From NCBI GenBank assembly GCA_030144725.1, contig JASKMD010000017.1, forward strand, positions 1,942,231 to 2,006,230: DNA of 64,000 nt. The letters run 5' to 3'. Shown piece after piece: positions 19,661 to 46,600 of the stretch (positions are counted from its first letter, which is position 1; each line of letters starts with the position of its first letter). The stretch is from Haematococcus lacustris. Lineage: Eukaryota; Chlorophyta; Chlorophyceae; Chlamydomonadales; Haematococcaceae. Made by a program: the position numbers and the translations under genes. The notes under the pieces are model-generated. The model worked only from the letters and a program-made list of their open reading frames with translations. It was not told where the DNA came from and did no database searches.

Positions 19661-19701
19661 GTTAGAGCTCTTGCTAGTAGTCCACTAGCAAGAGCTCTAA
19701 C
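19661..19701. other. 18-bp perfect hairpin in the 3' flank of Fanzor B
   Basis: GTTAGAGCTCTTGCTAGT (19661-19678) pairs perfectly with ACTAGCAAGAGCTCTAAC (19684-19701) across a 5-base loop. Copy A has a shorter hairpin at the matching place (59393-59420). It could be a structured end of the element or part of a guide RNA. Confidence 0.7.
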
Positions 19702-19991
19702 TAACCATATAGCTCTTACTCACACACATCCCCATTGTGAGGGGTTTGGTATCTTAATTTCTTGGATTGTCTTGCAGTAGCTGGCTATCACCGCCACTTG
19801 CGCCGCCACTTGTGCAACAGGGCCTTATCTGGCAGGTACAGCCACTCCCGGCCTGGCTAGCCTGGCTTTGGCATGGCGGCCTTCCCATCTGCACAGCTCA
19901 GTGGGGCGTGGCCCTGGGCCGACTGCACAGCGGCGGATGTTTAGCACGGCTGACACGTCCCGGTCGTAGAACCTACACGGGTGCAATGTTA

Positions 19992-20850
19992 GGCCCCGTT
20001 TCCAATGGCCCGGAGTTGGAGTTGGAGTTGGCACTTTTTGGACTCCAACTCCGGCCGTTTCCAATGCGGTTTGGCCCGGAGTTGGAGTTGGACATGTCTC
20101 GACTTAGACTTAGAGCCGCTGCTCATCTGTGCTCCGCCCATTTGTGTTGCTAGCTGCGATGGATGCGATTGAAGTGAATAACGTGAAGAAGGCATAAGGC
20201 TCAGGACCACCTGGGTATTGCAACGACAAATGCCTTCACTTCATCAACACCTAAGCATTTGTACTATGCACGTGCTATGCCACTGTACTTACTGAGCGCC
20301 TTGTGATACGCGTAGACGGCCTGACATCCCCGTTTCATGTAGTCAAGCCTGCCCAGTGCTTGCTGCGATGACATCGTGCGGCCCAGTGCCACACTATGCT
20401 TCTGGGCCTCCGCAGCCAAGAGGTCCCCCAGGTTGAAGTTTGGATTGCCAGCGCAATCGGCAACGCACTTGACAACGAGGGACGCGAAGATGTTGTCCTG
20501 CTGCGGTGTCCACCTTGAAGTACGCGTGCCGGAGCCAGAAGCTGCTGCTGCACCACCACCATCATCAGACGAGCTAAGGATTTCCATGAAATGTCCGACT
20601 CCAACTCCAACTCCGCACTCCGGGGGGGGGGGGGGGCTGGAGTCCTGGGGACTCCGCGGAGTCGATTTGGAGTCGATTTGGAGTCCCAACTCCGACTCCG
20701 GACTCCGCGGTTGGAAATGGCGGAGTTGGAGTCGGCGGTTGGGCTGGTGGTTAGTGCTGCTGGCGACTCCGCGAGGACTCCAACTCCAACTCCAAGCACT
20801 CCAACTCCAACTCCAACTCCAACTCCAACTCCGTCATTGGAAACGGGGCC
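19992..20850. mobile_element. Harbinger-like element nested in Fanzor B
   Basis: Perfect terminal inverted repeats GGCCCCGTTTCCAATG (19992-20007 and the reverse complement ending 20850), flanked by TTA at 19989-19991 and 20851-20853. A TTA target duplication is the PIF/Harbinger signature. The interior next to the ends is rich in GGAGTT/AACTCC hexamers (20010-20095, 20600-20835). It inserted 10-15 bases upstream of the last Fanzor B acceptor. Confidence 0.85.
20264..20587 (-). CDS. Myb/SANT-like DNA-binding protein of the Harbinger-like element
   Basis: 107 residues, acidic Ser/Asp start, then a Trp followed by TPQQDNIFASLVVKCV and two further helices (LDYMKRGCQAVYAYHKALSK). This fits a trihelix/SANT-like fold such as Harbinger elements encode beside their transposase, although no transposase gene is present here. 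The start is the ATG at 20587-20585; a longer in-frame start exists upstream inside the hexamer repeats. It may be used in trans by a complete relative elsewhere. The family assignment rests on context plus the Trp/helix pattern. Confidence 0.55.
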   Translation of the reverse strand: MEILSSSDDGGGAAAASGSGTRTSRWTPQQDNIFASLVVKCVADCAGNPNFNLGDLLAAEAQKHSVALGRTMSSQQALGRLDYMKRGCQAVYAYHKALSKYSGIARA

Positions 20851-22140
20851 TTAGGTAACCTAACTTAGTGCCATGTCACGTGTCATGTCGCGTGGGATAT
20901 GTAACATGTTGCGGCCAATATCATATGTTGCGGCCAATGGCAATGCACATGTGCAGTGCCAGGCCAGTTCTTACCTGATGTTGTTGCTCGTTGAGCACAT
21001 CTGCTGTATAGGCCCCGTGTGTCGATGAAGACATGCCGGGCGGGGGGGCCTGGGCAATAGCCCGGGGTTGGTGAGCTCAGCCTGCTGCCAGGGCACCATA
21101 TCCAGCTGCCAGGCTGCCATGGCTGCCTCCATCTCTCTGGTGGTGTGCACCGCATGACGCAACAGCCGGCCCCTCCTCAAGCCCCAGCAGGCCCCGCTGC
21201 AAAGCCACCTCAGCCTGCATGGCTGCAGTCGGCACCACCCCACCCTCCTCCAGCAGCCAGCTGACGTCCAGCCCGCACACCATGCGGCGCACATAGGTGC
21301 ACTGACGCTTTGACCAGGCTGGCAGGTGCCCACCACCCAGCCCCCTCACCCCAAATCTGCGCTGGTGCACGTTGGTGCCCAGCAAGACCTTGGCCCCGGC
21401 CAGGGACACTGACTTCTTGAGCCTGCCAGCGAAGAGGAGCGTGAGCATGTTCCTGAATGCAGCCTCCAGCTGCTTGCCGACGTGGTCCACCATGTTCGTG
21501 TCAGAGTGGTAGCGTGGGATTGCTTCAAGGCGGGCGCGGAGGTCGGGGTGCGCGGCCAGCACAGCAGCGACTGCTGCGCTTGGCCGAGTGTTCGCACCGT
21601 CTCCGGGCATGCCGCGGCACAGCTGCAGGAACAGATTCCTGCAGCTGAGTCCCGGGATGGCTGCCTGGGAGACTGGGATGTCCGTGTACACGGGCTGGCC
21701 GTGCAGGCCGACCGGGTCGGCTACGTGAATGGCAAACAAGCCGCGCACGAGGAGGCCCAGCAGCAGGCTGGCGAACACCGCCCGCTCGCTGCAGGCCTCC
21801 ACTCGTGGCAGCGCAGCGTCGGCCAGAAAGGCATCCCAAAGCTCTTGCGGGAGGTGGTCGGTGAGGTGCGCTAACTTGCACTTCCTGCCGTGGTATGTGT
21901 TGTCCCTATCGCGGGCAGCGCGGGCCTTTCCGGAAGCCTTTCTATTGCGCTCCGCTTCGGTGAGGTCTGGCTGTAGTGCCTCGTCGCGGTCCAAAATGTC
22001 ACTGTCTGGGTCCTCCGGCACTGGCCTAGGCACGGTTCGTCTTTTTTCAGCCATAGAAAACAGCAACGTAAAGCCATCACAAACACTAGGAATTGTTAGT
22101 TTTGTTTGTTTGCATAAACGAAAATGTACTAACAGTGACA

Positions 22141-22712
22141 ATGACAACGACAGTGCCGTCTACTAGAACAAAGCATCACAGCGCCGTCTTCTACAAAGCG
22201 CGATGAAGGGCAAGAAGCGCAAGGTCGCGGATGAGCCCAAGCAAGGACTTACCCCCCCCCCCCCCCCCCTTGGTCCCTTTGGTAGCAACCCAGGAGCAGG
22301 CCCCTCTGACAGCAGCCCAGCAGCAGGCCCCTCTGGCAGCAGCCCTGCAGCAGGCCCCTCTGGCAGCAGCCTAGCAGAAGACCCCTCTGACCGCAGCAGC
22401 ACTCTGTTACTGCTTTGCAACTGCAAAGCTTCACTACTAGGGCATGCTCGGGTTGAGCATTGTAGACCATCCTCACGAAAGCGATGAAGGCAGCATGTAT
22501 TGACATGGTATTTATCAGCAAGTGGGAAAAAGCCAAGCAACCTGACAAGTGACGGCTCAAGCAGTGTTGAACACCCCTACCATCAAAATGCTCCTACTGT
22601 GTGGCTGTAACAAAGTACGAGGTTGGCGTCAAGCAACGAAGTATGAAACGATGCTATGTTCATGACATATGTGCACGAAAGGCGAGGACCGGAAGCTCAG
22701 CTGTGGTGCATT
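22141..22712. other. Region between Fanzor B and the tomosyn 3' end
   Basis: Contains a poly-C tract (22250-22269) and three to four imperfect 30-bp units of GGCCCCTCTGGCAGCAGCCC type (22290-22385). It must carry the tomosyn 3' UTR on the minus strand. No gene was recognised. Confidence 0.5.
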
Positions 22713-38829
<16,117 letters not shown>

Positions 38830-39603
38830 CTTGAATGCTGCTACATCACTTTCAGGCGTCGCGGTTAGTTCCGAAGCACTGCCTTGCATAGTGGGGTTTT
38901 CCATCCATGCATCCATGCACCAGTGTTCGACACCTCAAGGAACCCCGCCTGCAAGGACACCACCATCACCACGAGTCATCCTACTGACACAATCAACAGT
39001 CATCATTACTACATCAGCAGAAGCCATCCTTACCACCACCACCACCAGTCCTTTGCCTCATACCTACTTTACTGTGACATGGCGGCATCACAATCAACAC
39101 GCATACAAAGCGGTAGGTGTTACACCTGCCAACAACACCAAACTACTCTACAAGCTCGCCCGATGTGCGGTAACAACCTCAAGAAAAAAAGAGAAACGTA
39201 GTACCGGGTAGCTCCTCCCTTTCTGCATGCCGGTGCTGCCGGAGGAGGAGTATTCTTCTTCTTCACAACACTTTGCTGAGGCCTGCACACGCCAAAGGCG
39301 ATGCCCAAAGCCCATCCTGATCTGACCTTCATGTAACCAGTGACTGGCGACCAGAACCTAGCACTCTACAGCACAATAGGGCACTCCACAACAAACATCA
39401 GGTGTCCCTGTACCGCTGCCTACTAGGTCTCCCTCTACAACTTATCCAGAGCTCTTGTGGGGACTAGCCTCCTAAGCCTTGTGGCTTGGCATCTTGACTA
39501 AAGTCATGACCATGACCATGACCATGTGCACGCTTGCACCCTTGCATCAGGTACAGGAGCACACTAGCCAGGTCATGTTGCAGACAGGCCAGCCCTGCGA
39601 GTG
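38830..39603. other. 5' region of the tomosyn gene and 3' flank of the pfkB copy
   Basis: The tomosyn promoter should lie here on the minus strand; no TATA-type element was recognised. 38926-38975 repeats about 35 bp of the tomosyn exon 37766 acceptor region (CACCTCAAGGAACCCCGCCT). The segment from 39111 on belongs to the pfkB segmental duplication. Confidence 0.5.
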
Positions 39604-41800
39604 TCAGCCCGGCGCATTCGACAGCCCACACATGTCTTGACTCTGCTGCACAAATGCCCGGGCAGCCGCATCCGCAAGACTGTTGCTGCCTCGCTGCCTG
39701 ACCCCTGCCCCAGCTGCCGGCCCACCCGCCCTGCCTTCCCCTGCCACCGGGGCCCCTGCACCCTCACACACCATGCAACAAGAACCCTCACACTGAAGCA
39801 CTTGCATGGTAGGTGGTTTTGAAACCGGCATGGGCCCACTCGAGTTGGTGTGCCCCGCAGCAGTGGCCAAGACATGAAGAAAGCATGACGCCAAGCTTCT
39901 ACCCGCCCGGCCTACGTTGGACAGCTGGGCAGTGACCCACTGCCCTGCCCAATGCATGCCATCACCAGTGGGTGACTGCAATGTGGGGCCAGCTGGCGTC
40001 TTCCGTGGGACAGGACACCAAGACAGGACGTCCCACCCCTGGGCGCCCCTTAGGAGGGTTAGCATGAGCCGTGGCCGGCTAAGGATGTGCAGCAGGCAGG
40101 ACAGGGACAGGTGAGCGGCTCTCTGACCTTCCTGCTGCTTCCCTGAGCACTGCCGCAGCCCTGCAGCTGCTTGGTGGTAGGCCGCCCCTACCACATCCCA
40201 CACATGGGGCCACAGCGCTTGCATGTCCATGCGCAGCTTCTGCCCAGCTGCCCACCGGCTGTCCTGCCAGAGGCTGCCCCCCGGGGGGTCCATGCTGCTG
40301 CTGGACGGCTCAGGGGGAGGTCCCAGTACTACCGCTAGGGCAGAGCTCTTGGAGGTGGGTGGGAGGGGTGGGAGGGGGGGAGGCAGCAGTGGGGCAGCTG
40401 CAGGCTTTCCCTGGACGAGACCAACCTGCACAGCCCCAGCCCCTGCTGCTGCCCCGGCCCCCCCGCTCGCCTCTGGCGCGATCGGGCCCTCAGCCACTCC
40501 CCCCGCATGCTGCTGCTGTCTTTCTGCCCATGCAGCTTGCTGCATGCTGAGGGCAGCGGCATGCGCAGCAGCTTCCATGTCCGCCCAGGTCAGCAGGTCA
40601 CCCGTGCAGTGCGGCTTGCATGATTGAGGTTGCATGACGGCGCGGCTGGCGGCCCAGGCGGCAGCGGCACCCGGGGCGGGGAGGCCTCTTGCCACTGCCA
40701 GCATGTAGGCGGTTGCAAAGGTGTCGCCTGCCCCGTTGGTGTCCACCACGTTGGCCACAGGGACTGCATCAACCTGCAGGACGACAGCCGGGGCCGCCAG
40801 GTGGTGATGGTGGGTTTGACTGCCTAATCACCCAGGAGTTGCGGGTACAGAGTGGGTGGACAATACCACTACGGCCAAAATTGCAAAAGCTGACAAAGGT
40901 ACTCGTCTTTTGTGCCTAAACCTATGGTGGGCGAGCAGGCGGGCAGGCAGGCAGGCAAGGGGTTCATGGTAGGCAGGAAGGCTGATACAGGCCGGCAGGC
41001 CGGCAGGCAGGCATGGCAGGGGACCTCGGGCATGGCAACTCACCTGCTTCACGCGCCTGGCTGCCCAGTCCCACTCCTGCGCCCCCTTAGCCCCCGCGGT
41101 GATGATCAGGCGCGCGCTGCCTGCTGCCAGGCTGCCCAAGTCAGCAGGGCTCCAGCCCTCCGTCTCCACATCAGACAGGAACACTGACATGCGTGGGCTC
41201 ATGGCAGCCTGCATGGGGCATACGGAAGAGTGTGAGGTGAGGGGGAGGTATGGCAGCCTATTTGGGGGAGCGCAAGGTGATAAGGCAGAGTAGGGTCACA
41301 CAGCGCATTGCGGTTAGGGCTGCTGCCCAGGGCACTGCTGGGCCATGTGGTGTGCCTGGAGCCTCTTGACCACGCTGCTCAGCCTGGATACGGTAGTTGG
41401 TGTAAGATTGGTGATGGGTGGTGCAGGCAGGCGTGCCACAGAAAGGCTTGAAGGTCACATGTGAGCAGCTGCCACATACATATTGTTGGGGTCACATGCC
41501 TAAAGTTTCCGGTGCCTGAGCCTGCCTGGCTTGACAGATATGATATGTTTGCTTAGCATCTGGAAACCGCCAGCACGACCTCCCTTCCCATGCCGCGCCC
41601 TGCCCCGCCAAGCCAGCCATGGCTTATTCCTGGCCCTGCCCCTCCTTCCTCCGCCCTGCTCCACTCAGGCCGCCAAACCCACCATCAGCTCTGAGGAGGG
41701 TGTTGGCAGCTGCTGCACCACGCCCCGGGGCCCCAGAGTGCGCTGGTGGCCCTGGGCAATGACCGCCAGCAGCTGCTGAGGCCCTCGCCACCAGCGGTCA
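39111..41800. repeat. Segmental duplication, left copy (partner 43201-47516)
   Basis: Both copies run from GCGGTAGGTGTTACACCTGC to CTCGCCACCAGCGGTC with only scattered differences outside the insertions. The right copy is longer because of a 1.5-kb transposon and expanded GGCA repeats. The left copy stops at the pfkB exon border, so it carries only the 3' half of the gene. Confidence 0.9.
39604..41800 (-). pseudogene. 3' half of the pfkB kinase gene, duplicated and broken
   Basis: Exons matching the right-hand gene: about 41800-41666, 41208-41044 and 40773-39604. The last one holds NVVDTNGAGDTFATAYMLAV, the pfkB C-terminal signature with catalytic Asp in GAGD. The five-prime exons (glycine pair, lid, sugar-binding residues) are missing, and the first duplicated exon ends in TGA where the intact gene reads TAT just before the same donor. 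The 3' frame is otherwise open, so a transcript could still encode a fragment. The near identity to 43696-47517 indicates a recent duplication. Confidence 0.75.
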
Positions 41801-43200
41801 CCCTGAATGAGATGAAATACTGTGCTGACTCCAGATTGCCCGAGCAGCTTGCCAAAAGTAAGACACAAACCAATTCTCTGGCAAAGCTATCCAAGCAACA
41901 GGAGAGACAGGCACGCTTATACCTACTTTACTGTGGATAGGCGGCATCACAAACAACACGCATACAATGCGGTCGGGCGGCCCCAACATGGGGTTGGTAA
42001 TCTTCATGCAAGTACTCTCTCAAAACTGCACTGTTCTCGATAGCGTTTATCACATTGGCATTGGCGGTTTAGTCCGCGTAATCTGACCATCAGCGCTAGC
42101 CATTGGAGTCTCTGCTCGCGTACTGCCACATGTGCCCGCGAACAAATCACAGCGGCGAGACGGGTCTCCTTGGCACGGTGAGCCACATCGCTGACACCCC
42201 ATCTACCTAGCGTAGTGAGCTGATTGTGCACAAATGGAATGTCCGGCCAACACCCAACGCGATGTCTGCCGGGCGTGCAGGGCACCTTGACGGGGTGATT
42301 GAAACATCTGGGCGTATTCGCTTTCGCCAAATACACCATTTGCGTCGGCGCACACTAAGGTATCACCGGCCTACACCCCCCCCTCATCACCTGTGTCCTC
42401 CACTGTGTTGCAGCCGCTGCACCCATAGAAAAAGCGATACGTAATGTTTGTTCTTGACTCATTGGTGCATCTCTTAAAACAAACCGCACATTAAACAACC
42501 CAGGCCTCTATCAGTTTGACATCTTCAAAGTGACATCATGTTCTCCAAGCAGAATCAGGGCCACGGGGCTGTGGGGTGGCAGTTGAGCTATGAAACTTTG
42601 CACGCAGGTGGATGGCATGTAGGGGAGTATAACACTATGAGGAGCCGAGTCAAAAATCGGCCATGGTGTGGAGCTGTGTGACTGACTGCATGGCCCTGGC
42701 CCTGAGATCGGCTAAGGGAGTTGACGGTCACAGACCAAAATGTGCTTTTGGCTTATCTGAGTATGAGCGTTTGTAACACTGTCTTAGAGGAGCTTAACCT
42801 AGTAAGTAGCACGTTGTAAGTCCAAATGGTCGAGCTGTGGCATTGCCCTCCAGGTATGGGTAGGAGGTGGGCTCAGTGCCACATTCCCGCATCCGCTTTC
42901 CGATCCGACTGCTGCTTCCGACGCGCATGCTCATGTAGAGCAGCCTAAGCGGCGCGGGCGGTCGAAGCGATGACTGCATGCCTCGCTGTGGCTCAAATTT
43001 AAATTAGTAACTTTGAAGCTTTGCTCTGCACGGTCTACTGACTGGATTAATATTCTGGATGGGGGAAAGGTAGCTGGCCGGGTTGCCTACATTGTGAGCC
43101 AACTAGCATAACATTTAACGTAGTGAGTGCAGAGTTACAGCCGTCCTACTACCAGGGGTCGTTTTCCTGTCATTTTTTGAATGTTGGGGCCGCCTGAAAT
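41801..43200. other. Spacer between the duplicated segments, nothing firmly recognised
   Basis: 41915-41975 repeats a short segment also present at 39060-39115 (CTACTTTACTGTG... CACGCATACAA). A 111-residue minus-strand open frame (42004-42339) has no recognised domain. 42480-43190 has lower GC and no exon-like segment. Confidence 0.45.
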
Positions 43201-43695
43201 GCGGTAGGTGTTACACCTGCCAACACCACCAAACTACTCTACAAGCTCGCCCGGTGTGCGGTAATATCCTCAAGATATAGTAGGGAACGAGAGACTTAAC
43301 AACGGGTAGCTCCTCCCTTGATGCATGCCGGTGCTGCCGGAGGAGTAGTATACTTCTTCTTCACAATACTTCGCTGAGTCCTGCACATGCCAAAGGCGAT
43401 GCCCCAAGCCCATCCTGATCTGACCTTCATGTACCCAGTGACTGGCGACCAGAACCTAGCACTCTACACCACAATAGGGCACTCCACAATAAACATCGGG
43501 TGCCCCTGTACCGCTGCCTACTAGGTCTCCCTCTACAACTTATCCAGAGCTCTTGTGGGGACTAGCCTCCTAAGCCTTGTGGCTTGGCATCTTGACTAAA
43601 GTCATGACCATGACCATGACCACGCTTGCACCCTTGCATCAGGTACAGGAGCACACTAGCCAGGTCATGTTGCAGACAGGCCAGCCCTGCAAGTG

Positions 43696-46600
43696 TCAGC
43701 CCGGCGCATTCGACAGCCCACACATGTCTTGACTCTGCTGCACAAATGCCCGGGCAGCCGCATCCGCAAGACTATTGCTGCCTCGCTGCCTGACCCCTGC
43801 CCCTGCTGCCGGCCCACCCGCCCTGCCTTCCCCTGCCACCGGGGCCCCTGCACCTGCACCCTCACACACCATGCAACAAGAACCCTCACACTGGAGCACT
43901 TGCATGGTAGGTGGTTTTGAAGCTGGCATGGGCCCACTCGAGTTGGTGTGCCCCGCAGCAGTGGCCAAGACATGAAGAAAGCATGACGCCAAGCTTCTAC
44001 CCGCCCGGCCTACGTTGGACAGCTGGGCAGTGACCCACTGCCCTGCCCAATGCATGCCATTACCATTGGGTGACTGCCATGTGGGGTCGGCTGGCGTCTT
44101 CCGTGGGATAGGACACCAAGACAGGACGTCCCTCCCCTGGGTGCCCCTTAGGAGGGTTAGCATGAGCCGTGGCCGGCTAAGGATGTGCAGCAGGCAGGAC
44201 AGGGACAGGTGAGGGGCTCTCTGGCCTTCCTGCTGCTTCCCTGAGCACTGCCGCAGCCCTGCGGCTGCTTGGTGGTAGGCCGCCCCTACCACATCCCACA
44301 CATGGGGCCACAGCGCTTGCATGTCCATGCGCAGCTTCTGCCCAGCTGCCCACCGGCTGTCCTGCCAAAGGCTGCCCCCCGGGGGGTCCATGCTGCTGCT
44401 GGACGGCTCAGGGGGAGGTCCCAGTACTACCGCTAGGGCAGAGCTCTTGGAGGTGGGGGGGAGGGGTGGGAGGGGAGGAGGCAGCAGTGGGGCAGCTGCA
44501 GGCTTTCCCTGGACATGACCAACCTGCACTGCCCCAGCCCCTGCTGCTGCCCCTACCCCCCCGCTCGCCTCTGGCGCAATCGGGCCCTCAGCCACTCCCC
44601 CCGCGTGCTGCTGCTGTCTTTCTGCCCATGCAGCTTGCTGCATGCTGACGGCAGCGGCATGCGCAGCAGCTTCCATGTCCGCCCAGGTCAGCAGGTCACC
44701 CGTGCAGTGCGGCTTGCATGATTGAGGTTGCATGACGGCGCGGCTGGCAGCCCAGGCGGCAGCAGCACCCGGGGCGGGGAGGCCTCTTGCCACTGCCAGC
44801 ATGTAGGCGGTGGCAAAGGTGTCGCCTGCCCCATTGGTGTCCACCACGTTGGCCACAGGGACTGCATCAACCTGCAGGACAACAGCCAGGGCCAGCAGGT
44901 GGTTATGGTGGGTTTGACTGCCTAACCACCCAGGGGTTGCGGGTACCAGGGAGTGGGCGAACATTACCACTATGGCCACATTGCAGAAGCTGCCAAAGAT
45001 ACGTCTTTTGTGTCTAAGCCTACACAGTAAAGTGCCTCAATTCGGCCACCCCGTTCCTCGTGTTCTCTCGTTATTCACCGAAAGCCCCCGGGGTTGTTTG
45101 CGCTTCGCATTGTTAGGTAATTACAAGGGTGGTTGTCGGGTCACGTTATGTTTGCGCGTTGTGGGAGGCGAGATCCTAGCACTGCCAGGACCTATGGTTT
45201 TACCCGCATCCGGAGTTAAGGCCCTGCCGCGACTATCAGGAACGTTTCAGGAAGCTTCTTCAAAGCTCCTAGATACCTTGGTGGGTAACATAGATGGTAC
45301 AGTCGGCGCCCTGTGTCAAATGTGCGGCTGTTCGGCAGCAGCGCTTGTCATGTTGGCTCGAATTTTTCTCATGAAGCAAAACTTTGGCGCTGTTCCATCA
45401 ACGAGAGGGTCTTGGCTGAGACTGGGTCTAAGCATGTCTTCCAAGCAGCTGCAGCCAACCCTAAGCATAGCATTACCTGTGTCGTTTGGGGGTCTGCTGG
45501 TGGGCAGGTGCTGGCGCCAAACTACATAAATGCCGGCACCATGCTGACAGCCAACGCCTTGGGTGGGGTCCGTTTCTTTCCTGATTTAGCCATCATCCTC
45601 AAGCCCAAGACCCACATGATGGATGGCTCCGTATTCCCCAAGCTCCTGGTCAGCATGGCTAAGCAGGTTCCTGGTGGGGTCAGCATGAAGGACCGCGTTT
45701 TGATGATTTTGGACGACCATGCCTCACGCTTTAGTGCTGACACCAAGGGAACTGCGGCAGCCTCGGGGTTCAACCTGCGGGTCCTGCCTGGCCAATGCAC
45801 GCATTTTCTGCAGCCCTGGGACCAGCTGTTCAGCAGTGTGAAGGCTAGCCATGGGAAGCTCGTGTCCGGAGCAGCTCAACTTGCCGGGAGTGGAGGTTTC
45901 CGGCCCACACTGCCCCAACGGATCAGCATGATGAACTCCGCTCTCCACTTCTCAGTGGGCTTTAACAGGGAGCCATTGAAGCGTGCATTTGCCAAGACGG
46001 GCCTTTACCCCCCCAACAAGGAGCAGCTGGCAGCAGCAAAAGCCTCCATCCAAGGTGGCAAGGGCATGGCAGCCCCTAGCACCATGGAAGCGCCTAACTG
46101 TGACCAACGATATGATGGATGCAGCTGTTCCGCGCTCAGCGGAGGAGCAACCTCCGTTGTATTGCCAGGCAGTAGACCAGTTCTACAACAGGCAGGAGCT
46201 GGAAGAGCAGGTTTCCATTAGGGCAGCTGGTGATCGCATTTGGTGATCAACCCCATGGTGAATACATGCCTTGAAATGCAGGGAGGGTTTAAGTCAAAGT
46301 TGGGAGCATTGCAAGTGGCCAGATTTAGGTAGAGTTAGTTTTGAAACACCCTATTTTGAGGGTATGTCAGAGTTTTGGCCGTATTGTGACAAGCCTGTGG
46401 AGCCCAGACATGAGCCTGCTACTGCTGAGCAGCAGGTTTCCAGCCATACCCTACTGATATAAACTTCATTCACTTTGGAGCAGTGGTGGAGAAGTTATGA
46501 CGGTTTTGGCAAAGAAATGGCCGGGAATAGGCACTTTACTGTGTATGGTGGGCAGGCAGGCAGGCAGGCAGACAGGCAGACAAGGGGTTTATGGAAGGCA

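Larger units (their letters stand above)
19792..22054 (-). pseudogene. Fanzor-type RNA-guided nuclease, broken (copy B)
   Basis: The minus-strand frame starts at the ATG at 22054-22052 (MAEKRRTVPRPVPEDPDSD) and is open to 21077. It continues, after a deletion, with an exon ending in the MCSTSNN segment (about 21008-20983) and a GT donor. After the intron (and nested element) comes the last exon from 19978, with DRDVSAVLNIRRCAVGPGPR, the third RuvC motif with its Asp retained. A small deletion soon after TELCRWEG relative to copy A shifts the frame, so the Lys/Arg-rich C-terminus is lost. The first RuvC motif, visible in copy A as WLGVDPGKTNMAT, is absent. Family knowledge: Fanzors are eukaryotic TnpB homologues that cut DNA using a guide RNA. 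This copy should be inactive. Confidence 0.75.
19505..22140 (-). mobile_element. Fanzor element, copy B (decayed, with a nested insertion)
   Basis: Minus-strand segment homologous to 56940-59575. The two share the 5' leader just before the start codon, the N-terminal coding part, the last two exons and about 200 bp of 3' flank ending near TGCAGGGATTAA. The outer termini are not defined: no inverted repeats or target duplication were found. An 859-bp element (19992-20850) is inserted in the last intron. The middle of the protein, including the first RuvC motif, is deleted. Confidence 0.65.

Noticed and set aside
22203..22487. Plus-strand frame starting MKGKKRKVADEPKQG with a nuclear-signal-like start
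   Set aside because: Continues into a poly-C tract and a 30-bp Gly/Pro/Ser repeat; no supporting exon or homology was recognised.
42004..42339. 111-residue minus-strand open frame
   Set aside because: No recognised motif, no neighbouring exon in phase, and it lies in the spacer between duplicated segments.
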